Positions 36,988 to 48,914 of a stretch of DNA of 64,000 nt are shown here, in pieces. This stretch comes from Narthecium ossifragum. Taxonomy: Eukaryota; Streptophyta; Magnoliopsida; Dioscoreales; Nartheciaceae. Within the stretch, counting starts at the first letter, position 1. Each line of letters begins with the position of its first letter. The stretch covers positions 30,498,007 to 30,562,006 of the forward strand of contig OY986965.1 in assembly GCA_963920575.1 (NCBI GenBank). Direction: 5' to 3'. The translations under genes were made by a program, and so were the position numbers. The notes under the pieces are model-generated. The model made no database searches. It had not been told where the DNA came from and saw nothing but the letters and a program-made list of their open reading frames with translations.

Positions 36988-36999
36988 GTTTATATAGCA
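36988..36999 (-). promoter_or_regulatory. TATA box of the thaumatin-like gene
   Basis: The minus strand reads TGCTATATAAAC, 175-185 bp upstream of the ATG. This is a strong TATA consensus at a plausible distance, with the CT-rich leader in between. Confidence 0.5.
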
Positions 37000-37667
37000 G
37001 ACAGAAAGGGTTGAACAACTCCAATATAAGGATTAACGTAGGGCTTGTATGATTCTTTTTCTCTGTTTTCTGGCTTCTTTTGGAACTTTGCTCTGTGTTT
37101 ATACTTGTAGCATATATACCTTGCTTTGGCCTGGGTTCTCTTCCTGCGTACTTCACAGATCTATGGACTCTATAGACTAAAACGGATGTTAGGCTTGGGC
37201 TTTGGATGTTTGTTTATATTTAGATTTGGGTGTACTGTAAAACAAAGGAAGTGTTGTGGGTTAGTCTTTTTCTTTGGACATGTGATAAGCATTGCTTTTC
37301 ATCTAGAGGTTTAGCGAAAGAGGCAATGAAGCAAAGAAAAAGGTCTCTCGATCTTTTCTTTATGTTCATACATCAGCTGCTTAAGTCAAATTAAAATTAT
37401 TTGAATTGGATCATGCCAACCAAGTCAGTATAGCGGCTCCAGTCCACTACCAATGTAAATTAAAATTTTAAGGCCAACTCAAAGATAAATTACTTGACAA
37501 GTAGAATATAGCTTTACTTGTGTTCAAAGTGGCAGTAAATGATCACTAGTTAAATGATAAAAATCTATTATTTGAGAACAGATCATAAATTGAAGAAATC
37601 ATATTCATTCTTATTTGGCTAATGCGTTGCAACTTACAAACTCCATTAGTTTAAGAGTCATAAGATT

Positions 37668-38637
37668 TTATTTTACATATATATCCTCAAAAAAACTTTT
37701 AAATTACGGATTTACCCCTACATTCTTCATATTTTCATATATATCCCTCAAAAGTTTAAGTGATCACATATATACCCTTCCGTCAACTCCCGTGAGGTTA
37801 AGTAACTTAACCATGGTTAAATCATATTTTAGGGGGCTTTTTGTAAATTTATGGGATTTTTGTGTAATTATGGGTTTTTTAGGGTTTTTTTTGCAAATTC
37901 TCAGTTTTCACCGCCGACGCCATTTTGCGGCCAAAAGCGTCGGCCAAAAGCCGGCCAAGTTTACTGATCTCCTTCCCCTTCTTATCCCCTTCTTCTCCCC
38001 ACTATTTCTCACTAGAAGCTAGTAGAAGGAGGAGTTTAAGAAAGAAAGAAATGGACAAAAACATAGAAGAAAAAAAGGGGTTTTCGCCGGATTTTTTTGA
38101 GATTTGAGTGGTAATCGTTGATTTTTCTTCTTCTTCTTGGTGTAGATAAGCTTCCTTATTGATTCCGGGTTTTTTCATGTATTTTTGGGCATTTTTCGTG
38201 ACATTTTTCAAGGTTTTTGGATCTTCTCCGGCGAAGGTCGCCGGAGATGACGCCCCCCCTTTTTCCAGCGACTATAGAGTTGGGTAATCATCAATTTTTT
38301 TCTTCTTTTTGGTGTAGATAAGCTTCCTTGTTGATTCCGGGTTTTTTCATGTATTTTTGGCATTTTTCGTGGCATTATTCGAGGTTTTTGGATCTTCTCC
38401 GGCGAAGGTCGCCGGAGATGACGACGGGGAAGATGAACAGTATGAGGGGCAAAAAGGTAATTTAACACCACGCCGTTAACGGCGTTATGGAATATTCCCA
38501 TTTGATTCCACGGCAACTAACCCGAAGGGTATTTTTGAGATTATTTGGACTTTTCAGGGGTATATATGAAAATACGAAGAATGTAGGGGTAAATACGTAA
38601 TTTAAAAGTTTTTTTAGGATATATATATGTAAAAAAT
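37668..38637. mobile_element. Long-terminal-inverted-repeat DNA element, about 970 bp
   Basis: The ends, about 37668-37757 and 38550-38637, are inverted copies of roughly 85 bp with a handful of mismatches and a 2-nt indel. Both contain the words AACTTTTAAATTACG, ATTTACCCCTACATTCTTC and TATTTTCATATATA. The interior has no coding capacity and holds a 172-bp tandem duplication. Long inverted repeats of this type suggest a Mutator-like non-autonomous element, but I could not define a 9-bp target duplication. Confidence 0.7.
38106..38430. repeat. 172-bp tandem duplication inside the inverted-repeat element
   Basis: The stretch starting GGTGTAGATAAGCTTCC at about 38139 is repeated from about 38311. 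It runs through GATTCCGGGTTTTTTCATG and TTTTTGGATCTTCTCCGGCG to a hairpin-like GGCGAAGGTCGCCGG. The copies differ at only a few positions. Confidence 0.8.
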
Positions 38638-38822
38638 CCAAAAATTATTTACATGCTAACGTGGAGGAAGAGGCCGCTAAGGCCGCACACGTGGAATGCT
38701 CATGTGCCAGCAATGCGTTCACGTGGCATCACCGTCACAACCGGGTATAGAGAACTCAAACGAGTCGCAAAGTGGATGCGCGCGCGACCGCGCTCATGAA
38801 GCCGCGCGAGCTCTAGCGAACG

Positions 38823-40715
38823 ATGCGACGATGGTCCACCGCTCTTCTCCTCCGCCGGTCTCCATCGGTATCGCACACTGCAACCTCCATCGTTGCGCGC
38901 CTTTCCCATTCCGTCTCCAAACCCGACAACGATTCCGACTGGCAAGGACTTGGCCACGGTTCTTCTAACGAGTCACCTTCACTCGCCATCCCTTACGCCT
39001 TCGTCCAGGACCTCTCCTCGGCGGCTAAGTTCTCGTCCATCTACTCCGGAGAGCAGTACCACGCCGCCATTGTCAAGCTCGGGTTCACCTCCAACCTCTT
39101 TATCACCACCGCCCTCGTTAACGTCTACTCTAGGTGCCACAGCTATGTCGCGGCTCAGAAGGTTTTTGATGAAATGCCCCATAGGAACGTGGTTACCTGG
39201 AACACTCTCATCTATTGCTATGCGCAGTCCCGTGTTCCAGTTCTCGCTTTGAGGACCTTCGCCGAGTTGATCTCTAGTGATGTTTCGCTGACACCATCGA
39301 GTATCTCTAGCGTTCTGGTCGCTTGCTCGCGGCTGGAAGACGTGAGGATTGGAGCAATGCTACATTCCATTGGATCGAAACTTGGGTTTTGCTCCGATGT
39401 GGTTGTGGCCACTGCACTGGTGGATATGTACTCAAAGTGCAGTCTTGTGGATGCTGCGAAGAGAATGTTTGATGAGATGGTTGAGAGAAATGTGATTACT
39501 TGGACTTCGTTGCTCACTGGGTATGCATTGGATCTAAGGCCCTTGGATGCCATGCTCTTGATTAGAGAAATGAAACGCTTAGGTGTTGGCACGAATGAGG
39601 TGACTTATAGCAGCCTTCTTAGCTCGTTCTCGAGGTCTGAAGATTTGGTCCATAGCAAACAAGTGCATTGTTGTGTTATAGAAGAAGGGCTGGAATGTGA
39701 TCCTTATATTGCTGTGGCGCTTGTGACGATGTATTCGAAATGTGGAAGCTTGGAGGATTTTGTGAAGGCATGTTCTTCTCTCACTACAGAGGATCAGATA
39801 TCCTGCAACTCGGTTATCGCTGGATTTTCGCATTTGGGAGATGGAGTGGAAGCACTTGGAAGGTTCTTTAGGATGAGAAGGGAATGTATCAACATAGACT
39901 TCTTCACTCTTGCGAGTATACTTCGAGCCATTGGAATTCTTTCTGCTCTTAAAGAGGGCAGGCAGACCCATGCTTTGATTCTCAAGTCTGGGCATGCTTC
40001 GATTGTATGCATTCAGAATGGGCTCGTATCGATGTATGCCAAATGCGGTGCAATAGATGATTCCAAACAGGAATTTGCCTCAATGGAGAATCCTGATCTG
40101 GTGTCATGGAACTCACTCCTGTTAGGCTGTGCACAGCATGGGTATGGAAGGGATGCCGTAGAATTGTTCGAAGAAATGAGGAGAATTGGAGTCACACCGG
40201 ACCGTACTACCTTTCTGTCTGTGCTTACAGCTTGTAGCCATGCTGGGCTTGTCGAGAAAGGAATGGACTACTTTCATCTCATGAACAATGGTGATCCACC
40301 GATAGCTCCAGGACCAGAACACTATGCTTGTGTTGTCGATCTTCTTGGGCGGGCAGGCCATCTCAAAGAAGCTGAAGCTTTTGTTGAGAATATGCCCATG
40401 AAGCCTGGGGTTTCAGTCTACAAAGCTCTGGTTAGTGCGTGCCAAGTTCATGGCGATGTTGATACTGCAACGCGTGTGGCTAAGCACCTTCTTGAGCTCT
40501 GGCCAGATGATTCTTCTACGTATGTCTTACTAGCTAATGCCTTTGCAGCCATGGATTGTTGGGATGATGCAGCTGGTGTGCGCAAAGCAATGAGCAAGAA
40601 AGGATTGACAAAGACACCAGCTCAGAGTTGGATTGACACAGAATTTCTGCAATATAAGCAATCTCAGCATTACTTACCTCCAACTGCAAATATGGCTGGA
40701 AGCCTTGCTAGATAA
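38823..40715 (+). CDS. PLS-class pentatricopeptide repeat protein, organelle-targeted, 630 aa
   Basis: Intronless. The N-terminus (MRRWSTALLLRRSP, then Ser/Arg-rich) looks like a mitochondrial or plastid transit peptide. A chain of PPR motifs follows, with typical blocks: ALVNVYSRCHSYVAAQKVFDEMPHR, VVTWNTLI, ALVDMYSKCSLVDAAKRMFDEM, GLVSMYAKCGAIDDSK, VSWNSLLLGCAQHGYGRDAVELFEEMRR and HYACVVDLLGRAGHLKEAEAFVENMP. It ends in an E-type region (SSTYVLLANAFAAM...GLTKTPAQSWI). There is no DYW deaminase domain, so any RNA-editing role would need a partner. Such proteins bind organellar transcripts and guide C-to-U editing or processing. The target cannot be read without a code calculation. The window shows no frameshift. 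Confidence 0.92.
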   Translation: MRRWSTALLLRRSPSVSHTATSIVARLSHSVSKPDNDSDWQGLGHGSSNESPSLAIPYAFVQDLSSAAKFSSIYSGEQYHAAIVKLGFTSNLFITTALVNVYSRCHSYVAAQKVFDEMPHRNVVTWNTLIYCYAQSRVPVLALRTFAELISSDVSLTPSSISSVLVACSRLEDVRIGAMLHSIGSKLGFCSDVVVATALVDMYSKCSLVDAAKRMFDEMVERNVITWTSLLTGYALDLRPLDAMLLIREMKRLGVGTNEVTYSSLLSSFSRSEDLVHSKQVHCCVIEEGLECDPYIAVALVTMYSKCGSLEDFVKACSSLTTEDQISCNSVIAGFSHLGDGVEALGRFFRMRRECINIDFFTLASILRAIGILSALKEGRQTHALILKSGHASIVCIQNGLVSMYAKCGAIDDSKQEFASMENPDLVSWNSLLLGCAQHGYGRDAVELFEEMRRIGVTPDRTTFLSVLTACSHAGLVEKGMDYFHLMNNGDPPIAPGPEHYACVVDLLGRAGHLKEAEAFVENMPMKPGVSVYKALVSACQVHGDVDTATRVAKHLLELWPDDSSTYVLLANAFAAMDCWDDAAGVRKAMSKKGLTKTPAQSWIDTEFLQYKQSQHYLPPTANMAGSLAR

Positions 40716-41107
40716 ACAACAACAAACTGGTGATAAAGAAGGCCATCCTAGAGACAAGCTTTAAGAGGTAAGTATATTTGGTTTTTGAAGTTTGATCAAA
40801 TGCTAAACCTTTGAGCTTCATGTTGCTAGGAAAGATTGAGATACCTCATTCAAGAGCCTGTTCATAACGTTCACTTTGAATAGCAAACAGTAATTACTTT
40901 TATCAGTTCTCATAAGCTCATGTGGTGCCCCAGATGTTAGAATGATGGTTTGAAAGAACTATGTTGTCAGCATCTCTTGACCTTATCCTTGCTCTATTTA
41001 GACTCAAGGCTGACCCTATTCTGCGCACAGATGAATGGTGACCATGTAGGCTCCATGGCCTTAAATACTAAGAGGCTATTACACAAGACACGTTGCATGA
41101 ATGGTTT

Positions 41108-41116
41108 ACACGTGGC
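41108..41116 (+). promoter_or_regulatory. ABRE (ACACGTGGC) upstream of the LTI65-like gene
   Basis: A perfect ABA-responsive element with an ACGT core, 158-166 bp upstream of the ATG at 41274. A second ACACGTT core lies near 41089. ABREs bind bZIP ABF/AREB factors and fit the expected ABA and drought induction of LTI65/RD29 genes. Confidence 0.6.
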
Positions 41117-41236
41117 TTGTTTGAAGCACGCACATTGACTCCGAATGGAGAGGTGGCCAGGAGGCCTGGTCTCCTCTCGTCTCCATCGTCCTCCTGCCTT
41201 AAATATCAAGCTCCAAAGCGAACTCGTCCTTTGTTG

Positions 41237-41240
<4 letters not shown>

Positions 41241-41273
<33 letters not shown>
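41241..41273. repeat. GA microsatellite immediately upstream of the LTI65-like ATG
   Basis: An AG dinucleotide run that ends at the start codon GAGATGG, so it is part of the 5' UTR. Confidence 0.8.
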
Positions 41274-41278
<5 letters not shown>

Positions 41279-42675
41279 TGAGGTCGATGGCATGAGAATC
41301 ATAGAGAACCCAGCTGGGGAACACATTCTTCCTGGTATATATCTCATACGTATTATCCGTTTCTTTATTAAGTTGCTTTAGTTGAAGATTTGGTTACCAT
41401 GTTGTGTAAACATTGAAGATTCTATCTCCTCTTACTCCGAACTATTTAATCCTTCTGTTTGTTGTTGTTTGAGTAAATTTTGGGGATTATGCGTGTAGGT
41501 AGGGAGGATGCACATGTGCATTGGCTGTCGCCCAGGGCTTCTGGCACCGGGAAGGATTTCGAGCACTATGAGCATGACCATGGCCACGAACACCACCATG
41601 GCAAGAAGTCGATATTAGCCAAGATGAAGGACAAGGCGATAAAGTGGAAGCACCTACTTGGAAAGAAGAAGCACGGGCAGGACAAAGACAATGTATCACC
41701 TAGGCTCGGAGTCAGCTTGAAGGAGGAGGTTGAGTGCGAAGAGAAAGATCCTGAGTACCATGGTGCACCAAGTAATCATACTTAAACCGTTTATGGTCTT
41801 TGCCTTTTAAGGATTTTCCTCACCCTGAATCTAGACTGATCACGATCACACTTGCTTTTGAGCATCAGTGTATGAATCCGAAAAAGCTCCGGATGCTTAT
41901 AAAGAAGCAACCTTACAACCCGAAACAGCAATTCGAACTCCTCTTGCGCAGAAGAAATCGAAATCTCATAGGCCTAGAAATGCGGTTATCGAATCGGAGA
42001 TGAAGAGCAGCTTTGATCGGCACAAGAAACCAGAGTTACGCCACCTTGACGCTATAAAGCTGACATCGGTGGAACACGCAACGGCTAAGCATTTGAAGAT
42101 CCGGGACAATCAGAAGATGAGGGCCATGACCACTAATGGAGAGTACATCAATGTCACTGATGGCAATAAAAGTCTATATGAGATGGGGTCTGAAATTCTT
42201 GCACACACTTACTTTGTAGTCTATGAAGCTGCCCAAAAGATTGCGTCGAAGATCCCACACTCATGGGAGGAAACTCAGGCAGCTGGAGCACTGTTGTGGG
42301 CCAAGGGAGCTTCTTGGCTAGAGTACATCATGCATAAGCTGGAACCCGGTGAAGAAGATAGGGCCCTCTCGCAGCTCATCACCGAGACCGTAAACCAGAA
42401 CGATGTCAACCAATCTGGGGAGATTGTGGTGGAGAAGGTGAAAGGAACATTAGCTTCTCTTCTAGGAAAGGAAAGGCTACCAGATCCTCCAATTCCCTTC
42501 TCTACCTTTCCTCATACAGGTAACTCGAATTCGATCATAGCTCTATGCTTCCTGCTGCTTGTTTAAATCTTCATAGCTAATCTTTTGAAGCATATATAGT
42601 GACTCGATTTCTTTGCCCTCTGTAGGGGAATTTGAAGGAAGCAGGTGTGAGGAGACATCAAGGTCCATGAACTGA
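41274..42675 (+). CDS. LTI65/LTI78 (RD29-like) low-temperature and ABA-induced protein, 4 exons, 344 aa
   Basis: Exons are 41274-41334, 41499-41771, 41869-42519 and 42626-42675 (1035 bp). A second acceptor 4 nt downstream of 41499 would delete one residue. The N-terminal part has a His-rich stretch (HYEHDHGHEHHHGKKS), then KAIKWKHLLGKKKHG and the block DPEYHGAPMYES, all typical of the CAP160/LTI65 family. The C-terminal half has conserved SLYEMGSEILAHTYFVVYEAAQKI, WAKGASWLEYIMHKLEPGEEDRALSQLI and VVEKVKGTLASLLG. It lacks Cys-rich or catalytic features. The family is induced by cold, drought and ABA, and is thought to be a hydrophilic protective protein; the exact function is unknown. Confidence 0.88.
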
Positions 42676-43012
42676 GAACTATTGGCGGATGGCGGAAATA
42701 ACAATGTCTTTCTGGCTTTCTGCACTACGTCATGATCAAGGCCAGTGTCTGATGACTAATAGCTAGCTAGTAGATACACGCATATACTTGTGCAGCAGTG
42801 GCATTAGCCCCTTATGAGAGGCTTTCTTTGCATGTCCTTAGAATGATCTTATGATGTAGACAACCAAAGTAAAGTACATTCCAAAAAAGTTGGAGAAAAC
42901 TTGTATATCTTCACTTACATTGGGTTAAACACATCAATAAGAAGATAGCTTTAGCTTTCTTGTATCATTGGTATTGAGCAATGATGAATATATATCTATG
43001 TATGTATTCAAA

Positions 43013-44768
43013 TTAGCCATTGGCTTCTATAGGCGTCTCTGCGTCTGGTGATCTCTTGATGTGATCAACAATGTTTGGCTTGGATTTCTCGGAGAAACAG
43101 GCATCAATGTCCACATAACAGTCGAACATCTCAGTTCTCTGCATGGGGACGACGCTATCCGGACTCAACGGACACCAATGGTGCTTCTCCCATGAGGACG
43201 ACGCCATTGAGGTCGCCACGCCATCCTCCATGATCTTTTGACACGTGTCCACGTCACCCTTAATTAGTTAGCAAAGTCCGTGAGAAGAGTGACACTATAT
43301 ATATAATAACATCATATATGAATGATATGAAATGCTTAGGAGTGAGAATTAAACCAGAAGGTCCACTGGGATCAGACGGTGGAGAACGGAGATGTGATCA
43401 GCGGCCCCCGGTGAGTCGATTTCCCGGAGAGCTAATCTTAAAGCGGATGTAGCTACCGAGCACCCATCGTAAGCTACCAGTCGAGGATCTGTGCCGTTTA
43501 ATCTTAATGAGAAGGTTAATAGAGGATGTGCGTGCGTGAGAGACGTGGGTGTGGAGGCCGTTGCGTTTACCTAAGAGCGCGCGAACGAGGATCTCGGCTA
43601 CGTGAGCGGCTAGAGGCGAGTGGATGGGGCCCATGCGCCACGTCATGATTTCCACGTAGGAGTAGGGTGTCACGCACGTGACGCGCCATTGGAGGGCCTT
43701 GAGGACGGCCAGCTCCATCCGTTGGATCGTGCTCGGCTGGAATGAGTGGTCCAGATCCTCCATCTGCTTCACAGGACTAACAGGAATTATACTGCGAAAT
43801 TATAGCAATGCCACCATAACATATCTCGAAGAACGGATCATGAAACCTCTACAAATTCTTTAAGCCTATGAGATCCATAAGATTCTGGTATGATACACGG
43901 TTAAACCATAAAAACAACGTATAGTTTATCTTCATTCATTAAGATAAGATTTTAATGAATGCATGGAATGGAGTTGGAATTAAGGGGCAGATTACTGACC
44001 TGGAAATCATGCAAGGAAGGAACGCAGACTTCATCCATCTTAGAAGCAATGGAAATGCAAGCAATGAAGAGCAGCTCTGCCATCCACTTTTCCCATTTCT
44101 GCGAGCAAATAAGAAGGTTTTTTACAATAAATTACGATCATGCATGATGAAGTACGTTTATATTTGGAAAAAAAAAGGTATGAACAAAAGGGGTTGAAGA
44201 AGGTTCACATACTATGGTACAATTCATGGAGATGAAGCGGTCTAGGTAATTCACAGCATTAAATGCTGTTCCAAGTGCTAAATTAAGTCGAACACAAGCC
44301 TGAAAGAATTAGGAAACTGCGAATTGTTAACATTCACAATACGAATTCTACAATATTACCCCAAAAAAGAAAAAAAAAACTGCGAATTTTCTTGAATATC
44401 ACCCTTATATTAGAATCTCGAATACTTGCGATATACTCGATCATGTAATCATATCTTGGAATTATTGAATAACATACCAAGATGATCCAACGTATTGCAA
44501 TGGTTCTGGCAGCGGATAAGCATGAAGAAGCTTGTAGCTGTTGGGCATAACCCTTGCATGGCGCGTAGATCGTCTCCCTTCGAACGTAGTCTTCAAACGC
44601 TACTCTGCAATCTTCTTCAGTGGCAGAGCTATTGCTGCATGGTGAAGAAGATTGAGAAAAAATGGAGGAACAATAATTGATCTCATGTCGGGATAAGACA
44701 GGGGAAGGAGACTGGCTAGACAGCAGCAGTTCCTCATCACATAGCAATACCATGCTGCTGATCTCCAT
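43013..44768 (-). CDS. D-type cyclin, 6 exons, 349 aa
   Basis: Exons are 44768-44478, 44299-44213, 44098-44000, 43763-43571, 43488-43355 and 43258-43013 (1050 bp, phases closed). Near the N-terminus is LLCDE, a retinoblastoma-binding LxCxE motif. The cyclin box starts after the SARTIAIRWI block and continues through RLNLALGTAFNAVNYLDRFISM and LLFIACISIASKMDEV. The cyclin C domain includes MELAVLKALQWRVTCVTPYSY and SALRLALREIDSPGAADHI. D cyclins partner CDKA to phosphorylate the retinoblastoma protein and drive G1/S. The length and short C-terminal tail fit the smaller D5/D6/D7-like groups, which I cannot separate by eye. A Ser-rich stretch precedes the box. Confidence 0.88.
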
Positions 44769-46366
44769 CACCCTCCCTCTCTCTCCCTGCTCTCAGCCTT
44801 ACCAGTGACTCAAACTTGGGAATTGAACTATTGCAGGCTGATCTGTATCACTTCTGCAGAAAGAGAAGGAGATAGAGAAAAGGAGAGAGAGCTATGAGCT
44901 GTAGGATCCTCTGCAGAGAGGATAAGTACGGAACCAAAACCTCTGTTACTCTCTACCCTAACGGTTTTTCAAACTGCAGGCCGTAACACAAGAAGTTGTA
45001 ACAATACTGCAGAATAATGCCCTACCCTATCATCCCCTCCTATCATTTTATATATATGGGGTTACGTGTGTGTGGAGAAAATCTAGAGACGACGTGGAGA
45101 GGAGAGGAGAGGAGAGAAGAGAGGGGGAGTAATAGCTCACGTAAACCCGGGGGAGATGAGATGGTTGTGGCGGTGGTGGTGGTGGTGGGGCTGTGTGTGT
45201 GGCTGGACTCCCTCTGTTATGGTAACTAACCTTCATGCATGCGTGTCGGTTTACGTTTTTTCCGGCCGAGGGATGATGAGAGTTGGTGATGCGCTTTAAA
45301 ACCAGGGAGGGTTCTCCTCATGACCAATGGTAAATGCTGGATATTTTTCTACTACAGTAGGCAATGGCGTGATGATACACGAGGATGGGCCCGTCTTCCT
45401 TTCTATCACCCTATTAAATGGTGATGGGCCTCAACTGGAGATCAGCTCCCTTACCAAGGATACAAAACACACTTGGATTTACCAGGGACCACTCTGCAGT
45501 CAAGCATAGCACTACTAGATCAGGTAAAACGCCTGATCTAAAATCTAGGCTCCTGAGTTAGTCAGAGATCATAGTTACAACAGAGGAATAAGGTACACTG
45601 GTTAGTCGAGTTTCTTGGTTACCAAGAGCACTATCTATCATGAGGGCTCATCGTCAGTCAGGGAGAGATTTGTGTGGTCCAGCGATCACGATCAACACTA
45701 CTTGATAGCCTGTTCTAGAAACTATATCTGTAACTCTCGTAGATTTTAACTAAGGGTTCATCTCATTAAAAAAATAATAATAAAAAAGAGCACTATATAT
45801 CCTCTATGGGAGGCGTGAGCAAACCAGGGACCACTCTCCTCGGGGTTCACACCAAACTGTGGAGCAGTATAATTCCGAGCAGTGACTACACTAATGACGC
45901 TTCTTTCTTCTTGTTCTTCGAATGTATAGATCTGGTTGGAGGGGGGGGGGGGGCTGGAAGATGCTAGAGTCTCTGACGGCGTGGTGAAGCTTTCAGGAGA
46001 GAAGCCACAATACGCCCAAAAGATACCTGCTTATCATGTAAAATTCTTGAAGGACCAAGATAGCACTACCCGCAGCACATACTATACAAGTTTCATTGTT
46101 TGAAACTATGCAGAAATGCTGGGACAAATCGCATTAGAATAGGGACCAAGCTTCAGATAAATATATGATGGTCTGAACGGGGGTGAAAAGCTATATTGTT
46201 AAGGTCTTAGATAAAGATACAAAGCCCCTTAAGATTTATGCTGTTAAGCTGAAGTACTAGTCACTTCTGCTCCATTTAAATACCTATCTTCCAAAGAAAC
46301 GAAGCTGATTACTCTCCGAGCTTGCTTTATTTCAAATGATCTCTCCGCGAAGTCTTTTGATCATCT
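44769..46366. other. Cyclin promoter region and intergenic
   Basis: A minus-strand TATATATAAAA-like TATA box lies near 45048-45058, about 280 bp upstream of the cyclin ATG, with GA-rich leader sequence around 45095-45130. The rest to 46366 has no recognisable gene. A 13-G run sits at 45941-45953. Confidence 0.4.
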
Positions 46367-48914
46367 TCACTGTAACTGGTATGAAGAAAAAGTGAAACCT
46401 GATTTTCCTTCATTGCCCGATTTAAGTTCAAGCTTCTGGAAAGGGCTGCAGGGGAGCCAGCATCAGGTTAGAAGACTCAAGATACACAATAAGAATGCAG
46501 ATTGCTTGTACATCCCAAAAGGTAAGAAATATGCAACTCTTATTCTCCCTATGTTTATAAAAGAAATTAGTAAACTGATGTTTTTGGCATAAGCTACCTG
46601 CTGTTCGGGTCATAATAGAAGCCATTGATAGAACCATCACTAAGAGAAAAACAAACGTAATAGAAGCCAGCTATGGTCAGGCCACAGTCTACTCCAACGT
46701 TCACAAAGTACCGCTCCTTCCATCTCTGCAATATATGGGTAGTGTGAGATTTTACAGGTGCAAATATAGCTTGCTTGGTTGAATACAATGATAGTTACCA
46801 TAAAGATATAAGGATAGTTGCTGAGATCCAGGGATTTGCCACCATCAGCTTCAACCTGGCTCTGAAACAAAAAACGATAATATTCGTCACTAGAACATCG
46901 TATATGCAAGTTTTGCAAGGTTATGCAAACATTGACCACTAACCAGAAGGGGTGCAAAAGATGGGAATTTAGACCAGTGTCGGACATCATCCTCTGGCCT
47001 GTTAATAAAACAGAATGAACAATCCTTAACAAGAGTGGGATGTAAGCACAAGGAAAATAATCAACAGTTTCAACCCCTAACTCCATGCTAGCTTCTATTT
47101 TCCTGAATTGATGATAACAAAATCAGCATACGTTGCTTCCCACTTGCTGGTGTAAAAAGTATAATTCTTTGTGTCAACAATCTCTCCCTCCCAGAACGTC
47201 ACCACCTGAAGATATTTAAAAGAACCGGAAGAGATGAAGACAGTGGAAAAGGTATGAACTTGAAGGGCAAAATATGAATACATAGAGAGAGAAGTTATTT
47301 TGTTTTCGACCAGTAAAACTAAAAGGAGTAAGAATGCACAAAAGGGAGACCAAAACTCCTTACAGGTGTGTCTGCTAGAGGAACATTAAGCGCTTCCATT
47401 GTTCCACATAAATAACCATGATCAAAATCACAGCCTTGGATACGTACATTAACCCTCCATGCTTCATCTTTTTGTACACTGGAGACGTTCTGGGTCCCAG
47501 CAAAAGCCTATAGAATGAGAATTACTTTAAGTTCACATCGAAATAGGCAAATTTCTCATCAAGCTTTACATAACCCTCACTGTACGGATATTGATTTTTT
47601 AATATTGATAGAAGGAAGTTTATACTCAGTAATCAGACACAAGCATGACAGACGAAAGAATCTGATCTCCTTTCTCCCTTCTCAAGGATGAATTCTTCAT
47701 CCTGTTGGCAGGGGCGTTAACAACATAAACAGAAGGGGCAAGATGGCAGCTTCTTTAGATGAACAGTAAAATCACAAGATTCTAGAGAAGTGTAACACCT
47801 TTACATGAAGTATTCAAAAAAAAAAGGAAAAACAAGGCTTTTGGCTCCCTCAAACAGATGAATAACTAAAACATTAACACACAAATCTGCTGCATTAGTA
47901 ATATGAATTGGAATAAAATGATCATGATTGTGTTCTTAAACATATTTGCTGACTGCTATTCTTCTTTATGTTAAAATGAAACAGTTAATGCCGTCACATT
48001 ACCTTTCTTTCTATTACACGCAAATCAACTAATGTAAAGATAGAGTACAAATAGAAATAGGACAAACATTATCTGAAATAAATCATGCTACTCACCTGTC
48101 CAACACTTAGAAGTGTACAAGCTGGAGGAAGCGCATGTCCAATATTAGCATCTTGACCTGTGGAAACAACTTTTTCTCTAATTGTCTCCCATTAAAAAAT
48201 ATATATATATATCTAATAGGATAGTGAAATCCATCACCATGATAGTTGAACAACACCACTTCAGCCAATCACAATAGCAAACAAAAATGAACATAAGTTA
48301 GCAACCTAGGTGTGCTCCATAACTCTTTCTATCTGAAATTCTTTTTTAAAGAAGACATTAAGATCATTCGACATACAACCATCAGTTTCGACTCTGAAAA
48401 GCATTACTTTTCATTTCCTGATCCTAGTTATAAAGCTATTCGAGCAGAGAAACTAAACTAGGAGTCCTAGCATTTCTTTCAATCATTCCAAACACAGAAA
48501 GTAACTCATAGCAATAGCTTTCTTTCACTGATATTTCATAGCGCCCTCTTACAAGAAAAATAGAATCCAACCAATTTAGACAAGAAGAACGATGCTGTCA
48601 TGCTATCTAAATTCCATTTACCACCAAAACAAAACCCCACCATTTTGTTATCAAAACCCTAACAACCTTCGAATCCTTCTCAGGTGAACCCGCAATCACA
48701 TCAAAGAAAGCATTATCCCGTTGCAACAAAGAAATGAGTAGAGAAAACCAAACCCTAAATCTCGCCCCCTAAATCTAACCCTAACTCATCCATTTCTCAA
48801 AGCACAAAGAAGCATGTCCTAATCGAACCAAATCACATAGGAAAAGAACATTAGAAGAGAAACCCAACCTGAATCCTGCGAGGGAGCCGAGCTCTCCACC
48901 AACCTCACCGGCAT
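46367..48914 (-). CDS. GID4 homologue, substrate receptor of the CTLH/GID ubiquitin ligase, 8 exons, 216 aa
   Basis: Exons are 48914-48869, 48157-48096, 47507-47364, 47205-47132, 46998-46944, 46861-46799, 46725-46598 and 46445-46367, giving 651 bp in one frame. The product matches the Vid24/GID4 family over its length: CTLLSVGQAFAGTQNVSS, WRVNVRIQGCDFDHGYLCGTMEALNVP, VVTFWEGEIVDTKNYTFYT, SKFPSFAPLL, LDLSNYPYIFMRWKERYFVN and LTIAGFYYVCFSLSDGSINGFYYDPNSSPFQKLELKS. GID4 proteins form a beta-barrel that reads N-terminal Pro degrons and feeds clients, such as yeast gluconeogenic enzymes, to the complex. Plant targets are not established. The leader contains AAACCCTA telobox-like words (near 48655, 48747 and 48777). 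Confidence 0.93.

Noticed and set aside
45017..45236. Short open frames with Val or Pro runs near the cyclin promoter
   Set aside because: Produced by GTG/GA microsatellite; no family match.
45941..45953. Run of 13 G as a possible G-quadruplex signal
   Set aside because: A single homopolymer in intergenic sequence, also prone to sequencing error; no functional context.
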